From Acidimicrobiales bacterium (GTDB lineage Bacteria > Actinomycetota > Acidimicrobiia > Acidimicrobiales > Poriferisodalaceae): DNA of 64,000 nucleotides. The stretch lies in NCBI GenBank assembly GCA_009843525.1, contig VYDH01000003.1:119706-183705 (forward strand), written 5' to 3'. The translations under genes were made by a program, and so were the position numbers. Within the stretch, counting starts at the first letter, position 1; each line of letters begins with the position of its first letter. Below are positions 1 to 10,579 of this stretch, in pieces. A model generated the notes under the pieces. It was not told the origin of the DNA and did no database searches. It saw only the letters and a list, made by a program, of their open reading frames with translations.

Positions 1-766
1 TGACATCCCAGACCGCCCGGGGCCGGGCATCGGTGTCGATCTCGGCCACCACGCCCTGACCGTCGGCCACCCGGGCGGTGCCGTCGTCGCTGGGCCGCTG
101 GCGGGTGAAGCCCCACTGGTCGAAGTATGTGATCTCGCTCGCCGGTCGGCGGGGCGCTGCCGAGAAGTCGGTTCCCTTGGTGTAGGCCACCGGGAAGCAC
201 ACCAGCGTGGTGAGGCCCGGCGGCATGCCCAGCAGCTCGGCCACTTCCTCGGACTTGTTGTTGAGCATCGTGGCGTACGCGGTGCCGAGGCCCCGGGAGC
301 GCAGTGCCAGATTGAAGCTCCAGGCTGAGGGAATGGCGCTGTCGAACAGCCCCGGCCGGCCGCTGTCGTCGTGGATGCCCCAGATCGCCAGCATCACGAG
401 CGCCGGGGCCTTCGCGTAGTTCTCCACGAGGTAGGCGCTGGAGCTGACGATGTGCTCCTTGGGGTGGCCGGTGCCGTCGAGGCGCCCCCGGGCGTTGATG
501 AAGATGGTGCCCACTTCGGCGTACAGCTCGCCGAGCTGATCCTTGAGTTCCTGGTCGCGGATCACGATCCAGCGGCGGCTGGCATCGTTGCCGCCCGTCG
601 GCGCCTGCTCCGCGAGGTCGATGCACTCGAAGATGAGATCGTCGCTGACCCAGCGGTCGAAGTCGAGCCGCTTGCGCACCGCCCGGGTGGTGGTGAGCAG
701 ACGATCCACCTGGTCGAGGTCGAAACCGGCCTCGGAGATGCGTTCTCCGGAATCAGAATTCTGCAT
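1..766 (-). CDS. Nitroreductase family protein (3' end cut by the window edge)
   Basis: This looks like an FMN-dependent nitroreductase, a family that reduces nitro groups, quinones or related acceptors with NAD(P)H. About 255 codons are visible and no stop is reached before the left edge. Near residues 26-36 it reads TTTRAVRKRLDF, the usual N-terminal Arg-rich FMN-phosphate contact, followed by QAPTGGNDASRRW at about 58-70, the typical nitroreductase APT/GGN segment. The ATG at 766 is preceded on the minus strand by TAGGGT and 6 nt with no Shine-Dalgarno, so a leaderless transcript is likely. It is divergent from the acyl-CoA dehydrogenase gene. The substrate cannot be inferred; BluB-like or dehalogenase-like members of the same fold are alternatives. 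Confidence 0.85.
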   Translation of the reverse strand, partial: MQNSDSGERISEAGFDLDQVDRLLTTTRAVRKRLDFDRWVSDDLIFECIDLAEQAPTGGNDASRRWIVIRDQELKDQLGELYAEVGTIFINARGRLDGTGHPKEHIVSSSAYLVENYAKAPALVMLAIWGIHDDSGRPGLFDSAIPSAWSFNLALRSRGLGTAYATMLNNKSEEVAELLGMPPGLTTLVCFPVAYTKGTDFSAAPRRPASEITYFDQWGFTRQRPSDDGTARVADGQGVVAEIDTDARPRAVWDV

Positions 767-772
767 TTCGGT

Positions 773-778
773 ACCCTA
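773..778 (-). promoter_or_regulatory. Candidate -10 box of the nitroreductase gene
   Basis: TAGGGT on the minus strand lies 6 nt before the ATG at 766. It would place transcription initiation at or next to the start codon. Confidence 0.4.
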
Positions 779-840
779 AGTCGCCGCTGCACAGCGGTGC
801 CGAGCCCCGCGATCCCGTGGCCGAGCCCGAGGAGGGCGCA

Positions 841-1983
841 GTGCAGTTGACCGACGAGCAGCAGCAGATCCGCGACGTGGCCAGGGCCTTCGCGCAGCGC
901 GAGATAGCACCGTTTGCCGCTGAATGGGACCGGGCAGGCGGGGCGCCTCGCGAGCTCTACAGCAAGATGGCCGACGTCGGGCTCATGGGCATGATGGTCG
1001 ACCCATGCTGGGGTGGTGCGGGTGCCGACTTCGTGTCGTACGCACTGGCCATCGAGGAGATATCCGCTGCCGACGGCGGCATCAGCAACATGATGGCGGC
1101 GAACAACTCGCCGGTCGCCGTGGCCATCCAGCAGTCGGGCACCGACCAGCAGCGGCGCGACTACCTCACCAAGCTCACTAGCGGCGAGTGGCTGGGCTGC
1201 ATCCACCTCACCGAGCCCCACACCGGTTCCGACGCCGCGGCCATCCGCACCCGGGCCACCCGGGATGGCGACGAGTACGTCCTGAACGGCCACAAGGCGT
1301 TCATCACTGCAGGCTCAAGCGCAGATGTGGCGATGATCGTGGCGGTGACCGATCCGAGCGCCGGCAAGCGGGGCATGACCACGTTCATCACGCCTACCGA
1401 CAACCCCGGCTACCGCGTGATCGCCAAGGAGCACAAGCTCGGCCACCGCACCAACGACACCTGCCAGGTGGTGTTCGAGGACATGCGGGTGCCCGCAAGC
1501 GATGTCCTCGGCGAGATCGGGCGCGGGCTCGGCATTGCGCTGGGCAACCTGTCGCTGGGCCGCATCGGTGTCGCAGCCCAGGCCACGGGCGGCGCACGGG
1601 CCGCGCTGAAGGCCGCGCATTCCTATGCCCAGGAGCGCGAGACGTTCGGACGCCCGATCGTCGAGCACCAGGCAATCTCGTTCACGCTCGCCGAGATGGC
1701 CACGCAGATCGAAGCGGCACGCCAGCTCTACCTGCACACAGCGCAGATGCGCGATCAGGGTCTCGAGTGCGCCCGCGAAGCTTCGATGGCGAAGCTGTTC
1801 GCGTCAGAAATGGCCGAGCGGGTGGCGTCGAAGGCCATCCAGATCCACGGCGGCTACGGCTTCCTGAACGACTACCCGGTGGAGAAGATCTACCGCGACG
1901 TGCGGGTGTACCAGATCTACGAAGGCACCTCGGAGGTCCAGAAGCTGCTGATCAGTCGCATGCTCGACGGCGTCGAGGGTTAG
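841..1983 (+). CDS. Acyl-CoA dehydrogenase
   Basis: This is a 380-residue flavoprotein of the acyl-CoA dehydrogenase family, which introduces the alpha,beta double bond in acyl-CoA thioesters and passes electrons to ETF. Family marks include CIHLTEPHTGSDAAA in the mid domain, the FGRPIVEHQAI region, IQIHGGYGFLNDYPVEKIYRD and the C-terminal YEGTSEVQKLLISRML. The second of these blocks carries the conserved Glu/Gly surroundings expected for short/branched-chain members. I chose the GTG at 841 because GAGGAGG lies just upstream (829-835) and the protein then begins MQLTDEQQQIRDVARAF, as family members do. A further in-frame GTG at 817 would add eight atypical residues. It converges with the deacetylase gene, with a hairpin between them. 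Confidence 0.93.
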   Translation: MQLTDEQQQIRDVARAFAQREIAPFAAEWDRAGGAPRELYSKMADVGLMGMMVDPCWGGAGADFVSYALAIEEISAADGGISNMMAANNSPVAVAIQQSGTDQQRRDYLTKLTSGEWLGCIHLTEPHTGSDAAAIRTRATRDGDEYVLNGHKAFITAGSSADVAMIVAVTDPSAGKRGMTTFITPTDNPGYRVIAKEHKLGHRTNDTCQVVFEDMRVPASDVLGEIGRGLGIALGNLSLGRIGVAAQATGGARAALKAAHSYAQERETFGRPIVEHQAISFTLAEMATQIEAARQLYLHTAQMRDQGLECAREASMAKLFASEMAERVASKAIQIHGGYGFLNDYPVEKIYRDVRVYQIYEGTSEVQKLLISRMLDGVEG

Positions 1984-2003
1984 CGGCCCGACCGGGGGCG
2001 AGA

Positions 2004-2018
2004 CGGCGGGGGCCGCCG
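2004..2018. terminator. GC hairpin between convergent genes
   Basis: CGGCGG and CCGCCG form a perfect 6-bp stem with a 3-nt loop in the 35-nt gap between two convergent stop codons. It has no T-tract but could terminate in both directions. Confidence 0.4.
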
Positions 2019-2897
2019 CTACTCGATGCCGAGCTGACGCCCGGCGCGCCAAGCGTCGGCTACGTCGCACATGCGGGTGTAGCTCACGCCCAGGTCGGTC
2101 ATCTGGGAGATCCAGCGCTCCATCTCGTACAAACGCCCGCCCCGGCCGATCGCCTGCGGGTGGAACGTGACCGTGCACACGCCGTGCTGCACCTCGCTGG
2201 TCATCCATTTCACATCCGACAGGAACGTGTCGAACATCGTGCCGGGGTTCTCCAGCCCGGTCAGGATCGTGTTCTTGAACGTCACGAACTCCAGGTGGAC
2301 GTAGTCGTCGAGGTGCCAGCTGAACGGCAGCTCCACCAGGTCGACCTGCTCGCCGAACTCCATCGGTCCGTCGAGCGGGAACTGGTCGCCGGTGCGCAGC
2401 CAGTAGGGAGCGTAGTCGTGGCCCATGAGCGACGAGTCGTAGCTGAGGCCATATTCCATCAGCAGGTCGATCGTCCAGGGGTTGATGTCGCCCGAGGGTG
2501 CCCGGTAGCCCTTCGGCGGAGCACCGGTGAGCGATTCGATCTGGGCGAAGGTGCGCTCGAGGATGGCTCGCTCCTCGTCCTCGCTCAGCCGGGGGTTGTA
2601 CTCGTGGGCGTAGCCGTGCAGACCTACCTCGCATCCGGCGTCGACCACCATGCGGGCCGCATCGGGATAGGTGTCGATGGAGTGGCCCGGGATGAAGAAG
2701 GTGCTCGGGATGTCGTGGCGGGCGAGCAGCTTGAGGATCCTCGGCACGGCGACGGCGCCGAATTCGCCGCGTGAGATGGGCGTCGGGGTGGTCTGGCGGC
2801 GGGCTATCCACAGCGACGGTCCGTCGAAGTCGAAGGTCAGGCAGACGTAGCCCGCCGGATTGTCAGGTATCGCCCCGTTGCTTGCACCGTTGTCCAT
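2019..2897 (-). CDS. Polysaccharide deacetylase family protein (NodB fold)
   Basis: The 292-residue product is a NodB-type metal-dependent amidase of carbohydrate esterase family 4 or the related PgdA/cyclic-imide hydrolase group. TFDFD at about 23-27 supplies the motif-1 aspartates, GLHGYAHE at about 92-99 the metal-binding His pair, YRAPSGD at about 129-135 motif 3 and TVTFHPQ near residue 246 the C-terminal His. There is no signal peptide, so it is likely cytoplasmic, which argues for the small-molecule (imidase-like) branch rather than wall remodelling. The minus-strand ATG at 2897 is preceded by AAGGGGGAATCACG, a good Shine-Dalgarno. The gene converges with the acyl-CoA dehydrogenase gene. 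Confidence 0.85.
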   Translation of the reverse strand: MDNGASNGAIPDNPAGYVCLTFDFDGPSLWIARRQTTPTPISRGEFGAVAVPRILKLLARHDIPSTFFIPGHSIDTYPDAARMVVDAGCEVGLHGYAHEYNPRLSEDEERAILERTFAQIESLTGAPPKGYRAPSGDINPWTIDLLMEYGLSYDSSLMGHDYAPYWLRTGDQFPLDGPMEFGEQVDLVELPFSWHLDDYVHLEFVTFKNTILTGLENPGTMFDTFLSDVKWMTSEVQHGVCTVTFHPQAIGRGGRLYEMERWISQMTDLGVSYTRMCDVADAWRAGRQLGIE

Positions 2898-2990
2898 CGT
2901 GATTCCCCCTTTGTGGTGCCGCGGCAGCGGCCGCTCACGCTTGCCGTTCTAGCCCAACCAGCCCGACCATGGCGTAGCAGGCGGCTGCCA

Positions 2991-2996
2991 TAGGCT
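2991..2996 (+). promoter_or_regulatory. Candidate -10 box of the DUF3179 lipoprotein gene
   Basis: TAGGCT lies 10 nt before the ATG at 3007, which has no Shine-Dalgarno. This implies a leader of at most a few nucleotides. Confidence 0.3.
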
Positions 2997-3006
2997 CGGC
3001 CGCCGT

Positions 3007-4620
3007 ATGCGGAAGCTGATCTGCGCAGCGGTCGCCGTGAGTGTGCTCGCCGCGGCCTGTTCGACCTCGGCGGACCCGGACGAGGGCTCCGCGCCGACTG
3101 AGCCTCCGGCGACGTCGTCGACCTTGGCGGCCGATTCGGCAGACAGCGCCGCGGCTACCGAGCCCGCCGCTGACGACATGGGACCGCCCGACACCACGCC
3201 TTCCGACACGGCACCGCCGCCGACCACCCAGCCGTTCTTTCCGGGCACCGAGGACGGTCGGCCGTTCCTGGAGCTGACGCTGACCGAGAAGATTCACGAG
3301 TTCCTGGAGCTGCCGAATACCGCATTCGCCGCGAACATCGCCGGTGAGATGGGTCTGACCGGCGATCAGCGGTGGGTGCCCTGGGTCATGGACATCATGC
3401 GCACCGCAGGAGCCCGCAACGTATCCGACACGTCGATGGGAGCGTTGGAGCGGCTGACGGGAATCGAGAGCTCAGGCGATTTCAACACCGACTACGTGCG
3501 CTACGGCTCGTGGTACCGCACCAACGGTGTCGATCCCGGCGAGGGTTACGAGACCTTCAAGAGCGAGCTGTACGCCTACCTCGACTTCCGGTTCGGGGAC
3601 ATGCTCGCCCAGGTCACCGACCGGGTCACGCTCGGCGCGATCCAGTTCGGTGGGGTGCGCCGGGGCGGCATTCCGGAGCTGAACAACCCTGAACGGCTCA
3701 CCCCTGCCCAAGCCGACTTCATGACCGATGAGGAATTGGTGCTGGGCGTGGTGATCGGCGCCGAAGCCGGGGCGTACCCGGTGCGGTTCCTGGCACGTCA
3801 CGAGCTGGCGAATGACGTGGTCGGCGGTGTGCCGGTGGCGCTCGGTTACTGCACGCTGTGCCTCACAGCGCTCATGTTCGATCGGCGGCTTCCTAGCGGC
3901 GACGTGCTGTCGTTCCAGACATCGGGCCTGCTGATGGACTCGAACAAGATCATGATCGACAACGAGACCGAGAGCCTGTGGAACCACCTCTCGGGCACCG
4001 CGTTCGCCGGCCCACTGGCCGGCACGAAGCTGGAGCAGTTCCCGGTTGCCACGGTGCGCTGGTCGGACTGGCTGGCCGATCACCCCGACACGTTCACGCT
4101 CGACACACCCCCGCCGACGTACTTCCCCGAGATGCCCGAGCGTCCGCCGATCAGCTACGACTACACGCCGGGCGCTGCGTACCGCACGTACTACTCCAGC
4201 GAGGATCTGTGGTTCCCCACCTTCGAGACGCCCGATGTGTTCGAGCTGAAGACCGAAGTGGTCACGGTGGACCGCGGCGGTTTCGCACTGGCATTGGGAT
4301 TGGCCGCACTTGAGCAGGAAGGTCCCTTCGTCTACGTGCTGGGCGGTGAACCGCTGGTGATCGTGCCGAACCAAGGCGGCGCCAGGGTGTACAGCGCCGC
4401 CGAGGTGGCCGGCGTGCCCGCCGAGGCGTGGCGCCACGGTGCCCCCGTGGAGGTGGCACTTGGGGGAGTGCTGCACGACGAGCTGCGCGTCAACGGCGTG
4501 GACGGCCGCAATCGCATCGACGTCACGCTGCCGCGCATCGTTTCGTCGCAGTCGTTCTGGTTCGCTTGGTTCGGCCTGCACCCCGACACGGAGATCTGGC
4601 CGCCCGCCGACCATCGCTAG
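3007..4620 (+). CDS. DUF3179 domain-containing lipoprotein
   Basis: The 537-residue protein starts with a short signal peptide ending LAAACS, so Cys18 is probably lipidated and the protein anchored outside the membrane. A Ser/Thr/Pro/Ala-rich linker runs to about residue 80. The body matches DUF3179: ALGYCTLCLTALMFDRR with its CxxC pair at about 279-295, then LSFQTSGLLMDSNKIM and ETESLWNHLSG. The CxxC pair in an exported protein suggests a redox or metal role, but the family's function is not established. The gene stands alone upstream of tRNA-Glu. No catalytic assignment is made. Confidence 0.85.
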   Translation: MRKLICAAVAVSVLAAACSTSADPDEGSAPTEPPATSSTLAADSADSAAATEPAADDMGPPDTTPSDTAPPPTTQPFFPGTEDGRPFLELTLTEKIHEFLELPNTAFAANIAGEMGLTGDQRWVPWVMDIMRTAGARNVSDTSMGALERLTGIESSGDFNTDYVRYGSWYRTNGVDPGEGYETFKSELYAYLDFRFGDMLAQVTDRVTLGAIQFGGVRRGGIPELNNPERLTPAQADFMTDEELVLGVVIGAEAGAYPVRFLARHELANDVVGGVPVALGYCTLCLTALMFDRRLPSGDVLSFQTSGLLMDSNKIMIDNETESLWNHLSGTAFAGPLAGTKLEQFPVATVRWSDWLADHPDTFTLDTPPPTYFPEMPERPPISYDYTPGAAYRTYYSSEDLWFPTFETPDVFELKTEVVTVDRGGFALALGLAALEQEGPFVYVLGGEPLVIVPNQGGARVYSAAEVAGVPAEAWRHGAPVEVALGGVLHDELRVNGVDGRNRIDVTLPRIVSSQSFWFAWFGLHPDTEIWPPADHR

Positions 4621-4668
4621 CGATCACATCTGGGGTGGTGGCTATGCTGACTCCTCGCATCTCAACCA

Positions 4669-4741
4669 GCCCCCATCGTCTAGCGGCCAAGGACACCACC
4701 CTCTCAAGGTGGCGGCACGGGTTCGAATCCCGTTGGGGGTG
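4669..4741 (+). tRNA. tRNA-Glu (anticodon CTC)
   Basis: The 73-nt segment folds as a cloverleaf. The acceptor stem starts GCCCCCA and pairs with TGGGGGT (terminal G-U pair, common in actinobacterial tRNA-Glu). The anticodon arm is CCACC-CTCTCAA-GGTGG with CTC at the anticodon position, decoding GAG. The T-arm contains GGTTCGAATCC. No CCA is encoded. Confidence 0.95.
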
Positions 4742-4841
4742 CGCCATGTCCGCTCGATCCGGATGGCTCGGCGGGCGCCGGTCCGGTTGAGCCGCCTGCG
4801 AGCCAGACACCTGTGCCGGTGTGCCGAGGGAGCAGCTCGAG

Positions 4842-6515
4842 ATGACCGATGGGCAGGAGTCGCATTGGTCCCGGCATCTGCCGGCAGGCAGCAATGCTGC
4901 CGACGTTGATCTGAGCGCGGGTGGCACGCTGCCCGCGGTCTGGCTGGACCGCTGGTCGACCGATCCGCAGCGGTACGTGGTGTGGAATGCGCATGCGGGC
5001 TGGGTGACTGGCGCCGAACTCTTGGAGCGCGCCCAAGATGTCGCCGAGCGCTTGGCGAGTGCGGGCATAGTCGCCGGCGACCGCGTGCTGATGAGCGGCC
5101 CGAGCTCGTCCCGACTGATTGCGGCACACGCGGCATTGCTGGCGATGGGAGCGGCGGTCGTGCCGCTGAACGGTGCCTACCGGGCCGACGAGGTGCGCGG
5201 CGTGGTGGCGGATTGCCGTCCCGCAGCTGCATTGGTGGAAGGCGTCGGCGAGCCTGACGAGTGGCACGAGTGGATCGCCGACGCTGATCCAGCGGTGATG
5301 GTCAGCGACTTCAATGCCGCCCTCCTGCCCGCGGGCCGCGCAGGCGAAGCCGAGCACGCCGCCGCCGGCACTGGTGCAGTCGCTCCCGGTGGTGTCGGTG
5401 CAGCGCCTCATAAAGGGCCCCGATTCGATCTGGCGGCGCTCGCACGTCAACGCCGGCCCGATGAGCCTGCGCTCATCGGGTACACGTCTGGGACGACGGG
5501 GCAGCCCAAGGGTGCGGTGCTGAGCCATGCGAACCTGCTCGCTTCGGTACGAGCGCTGCAGCTGGCCTGGCGCTGGACGCCCGATGACGTGCTCGTGCTG
5601 GCGCTGCCGCTATTCCACATGCACGGCCTGGGCGTAGGGCTGCACGGCACGCTCACAGTGGGGGCACAGGCCGTACTGCAGCCCACGTTCGAGCCCGACA
5701 CCGTGTTCGACGCGATCCGCGAGCACCGGGCCACGATGTTCTTCGGTGTTCCGACCATGTACTCCCGGCTCGTGGACTCGCCGCGGGCCGCCGAGCTGTC
5801 GGGACTGCGGCTGTGCGCGTCGGGTTCGGCACCCATGCCGGCCGAACTGCACGACGCCGTGCGAGAGGCCAGCGGCCAGCATGTGATCGAGCGCTACGGC
5901 ATGACCGAGACCGTGATGCTGGTGTCGAATCCGCACGACGAGCCTCGTCGGGCCGGCACGGTGGGCTTCCCGCTGCCCGGCGTGGAAGTGCGCCTCGAAG
6001 CGCTCGACTCCAGTGACGGCGAGCCTGCGGTTTCCGATGACGCTGCAATGACTGTGCCCGATGCTGCGGAGATCCTGGTGCGGGGACCCAATGTGTTCTC
6101 CGGCTACTGGGAGCGGCCCGCCGAGAACACAGCGTCGTTCAGCGACGGCTGGTTCCGCACCGGCGACCTCGGCCAGTGGGACGACGGCTACCTGCGCATC
6201 GTCGGCCGTGCCAAGGAGCTCATCATCTGCGGCGGCTTCAACGTGTACCCCCGCGAGGTCGAGGAGGTCATCGCCTCGCACCCTGACATCGCTGAGTGCG
6301 CGGTCGGCGGCGAGCCCGACCCCGAGTGGGGCGAGGCGGTCGTGGCCTACGTGGTCGCGGCTCGGGATTTCGACGACGACGAGATGAAGGACTTCGTGGG
6401 CGAACGCCTCGCGTTCTACAAGCGTCCTCGCCGCACTTACCGCATCGCAGCGCTGCCCCGCAACGCTCTCGGCAAAATCCAGCGCCAGATGCTGGGTCGG
6501 CAGGCGAAGCTCTGA
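4842..6515 (+). CDS. AMP-forming acyl-CoA ligase (malonyl-CoA synthetase-like)
   Basis: This is a 557-residue ANL-superfamily enzyme that would activate a carboxylic acid as acyl-AMP and then acyl-CoA. The motifs are in order: YTSGTTGQPKG (A3, about 212-222), RYGMTETVM (A5, about 350), GWFRTGDLGQW (A7), RAKELIICGGFNVYPREVE (A8) and NALGKIQRQM with the catalytic Lys near residue 544. The order and length resemble MatB-type malonyl- or short-chain acyl-CoA synthetases, but the substrate is not certain. A stretch at about 155-195 (AAAGTGAVAPGGVGA) is an Ala/Gly-rich insertion. I chose the ATG at 4842 because GAGGGAG lies about 10 nt upstream; an earlier GTG at 4821 is possible. The molybdenum hydroxylase genes follow. 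Confidence 0.88.
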   Translation: MTDGQESHWSRHLPAGSNAADVDLSAGGTLPAVWLDRWSTDPQRYVVWNAHAGWVTGAELLERAQDVAERLASAGIVAGDRVLMSGPSSSRLIAAHAALLAMGAAVVPLNGAYRADEVRGVVADCRPAAALVEGVGEPDEWHEWIADADPAVMVSDFNAALLPAGRAGEAEHAAAGTGAVAPGGVGAAPHKGPRFDLAALARQRRPDEPALIGYTSGTTGQPKGAVLSHANLLASVRALQLAWRWTPDDVLVLALPLFHMHGLGVGLHGTLTVGAQAVLQPTFEPDTVFDAIREHRATMFFGVPTMYSRLVDSPRAAELSGLRLCASGSAPMPAELHDAVREASGQHVIERYGMTETVMLVSNPHDEPRRAGTVGFPLPGVEVRLEALDSSDGEPAVSDDAAMTVPDAAEILVRGPNVFSGYWERPAENTASFSDGWFRTGDLGQWDDGYLRIVGRAKELIICGGFNVYPREVEEVIASHPDIAECAVGGEPDPEWGEAVVAYVVAARDFDDDEMKDFVGERLAFYKRPRRTYRIAALPRNALGKIQRQMLGRQAKL

Positions 6516-6632
6516 CTCGGGCGGCTCGTGGACCCCATCGCGTGCGAACGGGCAACATGAAAGAGGAGCACGAAGTCCATCAGCGCAATGCGTTCTCTGC
6601 TGGCGGCGCAATCTGACACCCTTGTATGCGGC

Positions 6633-8122
<1,490 letters not shown>

Positions 8123-8126
<4 letters not shown>

Positions 8127-10501
8127 GGGAGGGCGCCGCTCCAGGCGAGACCGGTGCGGCTGTCGAGTTGGAGATGCCCGCGGCGACGGCGGGCGGTACC
8201 GGCCAGTCGCCGCCGCGTGCCGACGGTCCTGCCAAGGTCGCCGGACTGGCCGGCTACCCAGCGGATCGCATTCCCACCGATGCGCTGTGGGCCTTCGCGG
8301 TGTTCACCGATCAGCCCCATGCCCGGCTGCGACGCCTCGATCTCGCCCCGGCCCAGCGCGCTCCGGGTGTCGTGGCGGTGCTGGGTTCAGCCGACGTGCC
8401 CTGCAACGAGTATGGGCTGACCAAGTTCGACCAGCCGGTGTTCATCGGTCTCGAGCACACCGGCCGCAGTTCGGTGCCGTGCGACGTGTCGCGCTGGGAG
8501 GCCGACCATCTGGCGCTGATCGTCGCCGAGAGCCTCGACGAGGCGCGTGCCGCCGCTGCTGCCATCGAAGTCGAGTGGGAGCCGTTGCCAGTCGTCGCCG
8601 ATCTGGACTCGGCGCTGGCGCCCGACGCTCCACTCGTGCATCCCTACGAAGACATCGGCTCGAACCTGTACGAGTCGATGCGGACCCGCAAGGGCGACCT
8701 CGATGCCGGCTGGGCCGCCGCCGCCGTCACGGTCGAGGCCACCTACGAAGTGCCTTACCAGGAGCACGCCTACCTGCAGCCCGAAGCGGGCACGTCGTGG
8801 GTGGATGCCGAGGGCATCATCAACGTCGAGATCGCCGGCCAGTGGGTGCACGAGGACCGCGAGCAGATCGCCCACGCCCTCGACCTGCGGGAGGATCGCA
8901 TCCGGGTTCGCTATCCGGCCATCGGCGGCGCATTCGGCGGACGCGAGGACACGTCGATGCAGATCGTCCTGGCGCTGGCTGCCCAGCGACTGGCCGAACG
9001 GGGCATCGACCGCACCGTCGCCATGCAGTGGTCGCGTGAGGAGTCGATCGTGGGCCACCACAAGCGTCACCGCGGACGCATCTGGGCCCGCTGGGGCGCC
9101 GACCGCGACGGCAGGATCACCGCAGCACAGGCCGAAGCCTGGTTGGATGCGGGCTCTTACAACTACACCTCCAACAAGGTGATGGGGAACCTGCATCTGG
9201 GTCTCGGCGGGCCGTACGAGCTGCCCAACGCCGCCATCGACACCCATGTCGTGTATACCAACGCCACGCCTGGGGGAGCGTTCCGGGGCTTCGGCGCTCC
9301 GCAGGCGGCCTTTGCGGTGGAATGTCAGGTGAACAAGCTGGCAGAAGCGCTGGGCATGGACCCGGTTGACATCCGCCGCGTCAACACCCTGCGCGAGGGA
9401 TCGCCGAGCATCGCCCACACGCCGATGCCGGCCGGTGTGACCATGCCCGAGGTGATCGAGGCATGTGCCCACGCCGCGGCGCAGCCAGCCGGCTCAGGCA
9501 GCGCCTCCCTGGAGAGCGACGCCAGCAGCTCGGGGCTCGATGACCCGATGCCCGATGGGTCGGCGCTCTTCAGCCCGTTCGTTTCGCTGCCGGCGCGGCA
9601 TTCGTCGCTGCGCCGCGGCAGCGGCTTCGCCTGCGCATTCAAGAACGTCGGGTTCTCCTTCGGCTTCCCCGAGCGATGCGAGGCCACGATCGTGCTGCAC
9701 GGCGAGCCTGGCGATGACATGCCCGCATCGGTCGAGCTGGCGCACGCCGGCGCCGATGTCGGGCAGGGCGCGCATACCGCGTTCTTGCAGATGGCTGCCG
9801 AGGCGACCGGCGTCGACCCGTCCCGTGTTGTGGGCCGCTTCAGCGACACCGGCACATCGGGCGACTCGGGCTCGGCGTCGGCCTCCCGCCTGACGTGGAT
9901 GGCGGGCAACTCGATCCTGGGTGCCGCCGAGGAAGCCGAGAAGGCATGGCGCGAGGGCGTCCGGCCGGCCATCGGGCACTTCCGCTTCACGCCCCCGCCC
10001 ACCACCGAGCTCGACCCCGAGACCGGCGAGGGCACCCCGAACTTCACCTACGGCTATGTCGCCCAGCACGTCGAGCTGACCGTCGATGTCGACACCGGCC
10101 ACATCCGCATCGACCGGGTGATCAGCGCGAACGACGTGGGTCGTGCTATCAACCCACGCTTTGTGGTCGGCCAGATCGAGGGCGCAGTGGCACAGGCGCA
10201 CGGTCACGTGCTCAGCGAGCACCTGCGCAGCCGCGACGGTCGGCTGCTGAACCCCCGCTTCAGCACCTACCTGATCCCGGGCGTCGGCGACATCCCGGTA
10301 ACGACAGAAAGCGTGGTGTTGGAGCTGGCCGATCCGCTGGGACCCTTCGGTGCCCGCGGTATGGCCGAGATGGGCGTGATCCCCTATGCACCGGCCGTGG
10401 CCGCAGCGCTGGCTGACGCAACCGGCGTCTGGATGGACGACTTCCCGCTGACGCCGGAGCGTGTCTGGGCGGCGCTCAAGTCCGCGCGCGACAACGGCTG
10501 A
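8123..10501 (+). CDS. Xanthine dehydrogenase family, molybdopterin-binding subunit
   Basis: The 792-residue chain would carry Mo-molybdopterin and hydroxylate a heterocycle or aldehyde, passing electrons to the partner encoded just upstream (GTGA overlap). Family marks include GGAFGGREDTSMQ, GGAFRGFGAPQAAF (Arg near the cofactor), DVGQGAHT and the C-terminal GARGMAEMGVIPYAPAVA, which keeps the active-site Glu. A low-complexity Ser-rich insert follows the CAHAAAQPAGSGSASLES segment near residue 455. No maturation gene (XdhC/CoxF) is visible nearby. Substrate is unknown; the acyl-CoA ligase upstream could hint at degradation of an aromatic or heterocyclic acid, but this is inference. Confidence 0.9.
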
Positions 10502-10566
10502 GACCCGGTTTCTGGCAGCACCGCCGTCGGGCCGATAACCCAACGGGCCGCCCGATACCGCAGTCC

Positions 10567-10572
10567 TACACT
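10567..10572 (+). promoter_or_regulatory. Candidate -10 box of pafB
   Basis: TACACT lies 7 nt before the GTG at 10580, which has no Shine-Dalgarno. This is consistent with a leaderless transcript. Confidence 0.4.
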
Positions 10573-10579
10573 CCGAAGC

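Noticed and set aside
817..840. Upstream GTG 817 for the first acyl-CoA dehydrogenase
   Set aside because: GAGGAGG lies between it and the GTG at 841, which fits a ribosome site for 841.
1188..2774. Long open frame across the acyl-CoA dehydrogenase and deacetylase genes
   Set aside because: It is a shadow frame: Arg/Pro/Gly-rich, crosses two genes on different strands and shows no family motif.
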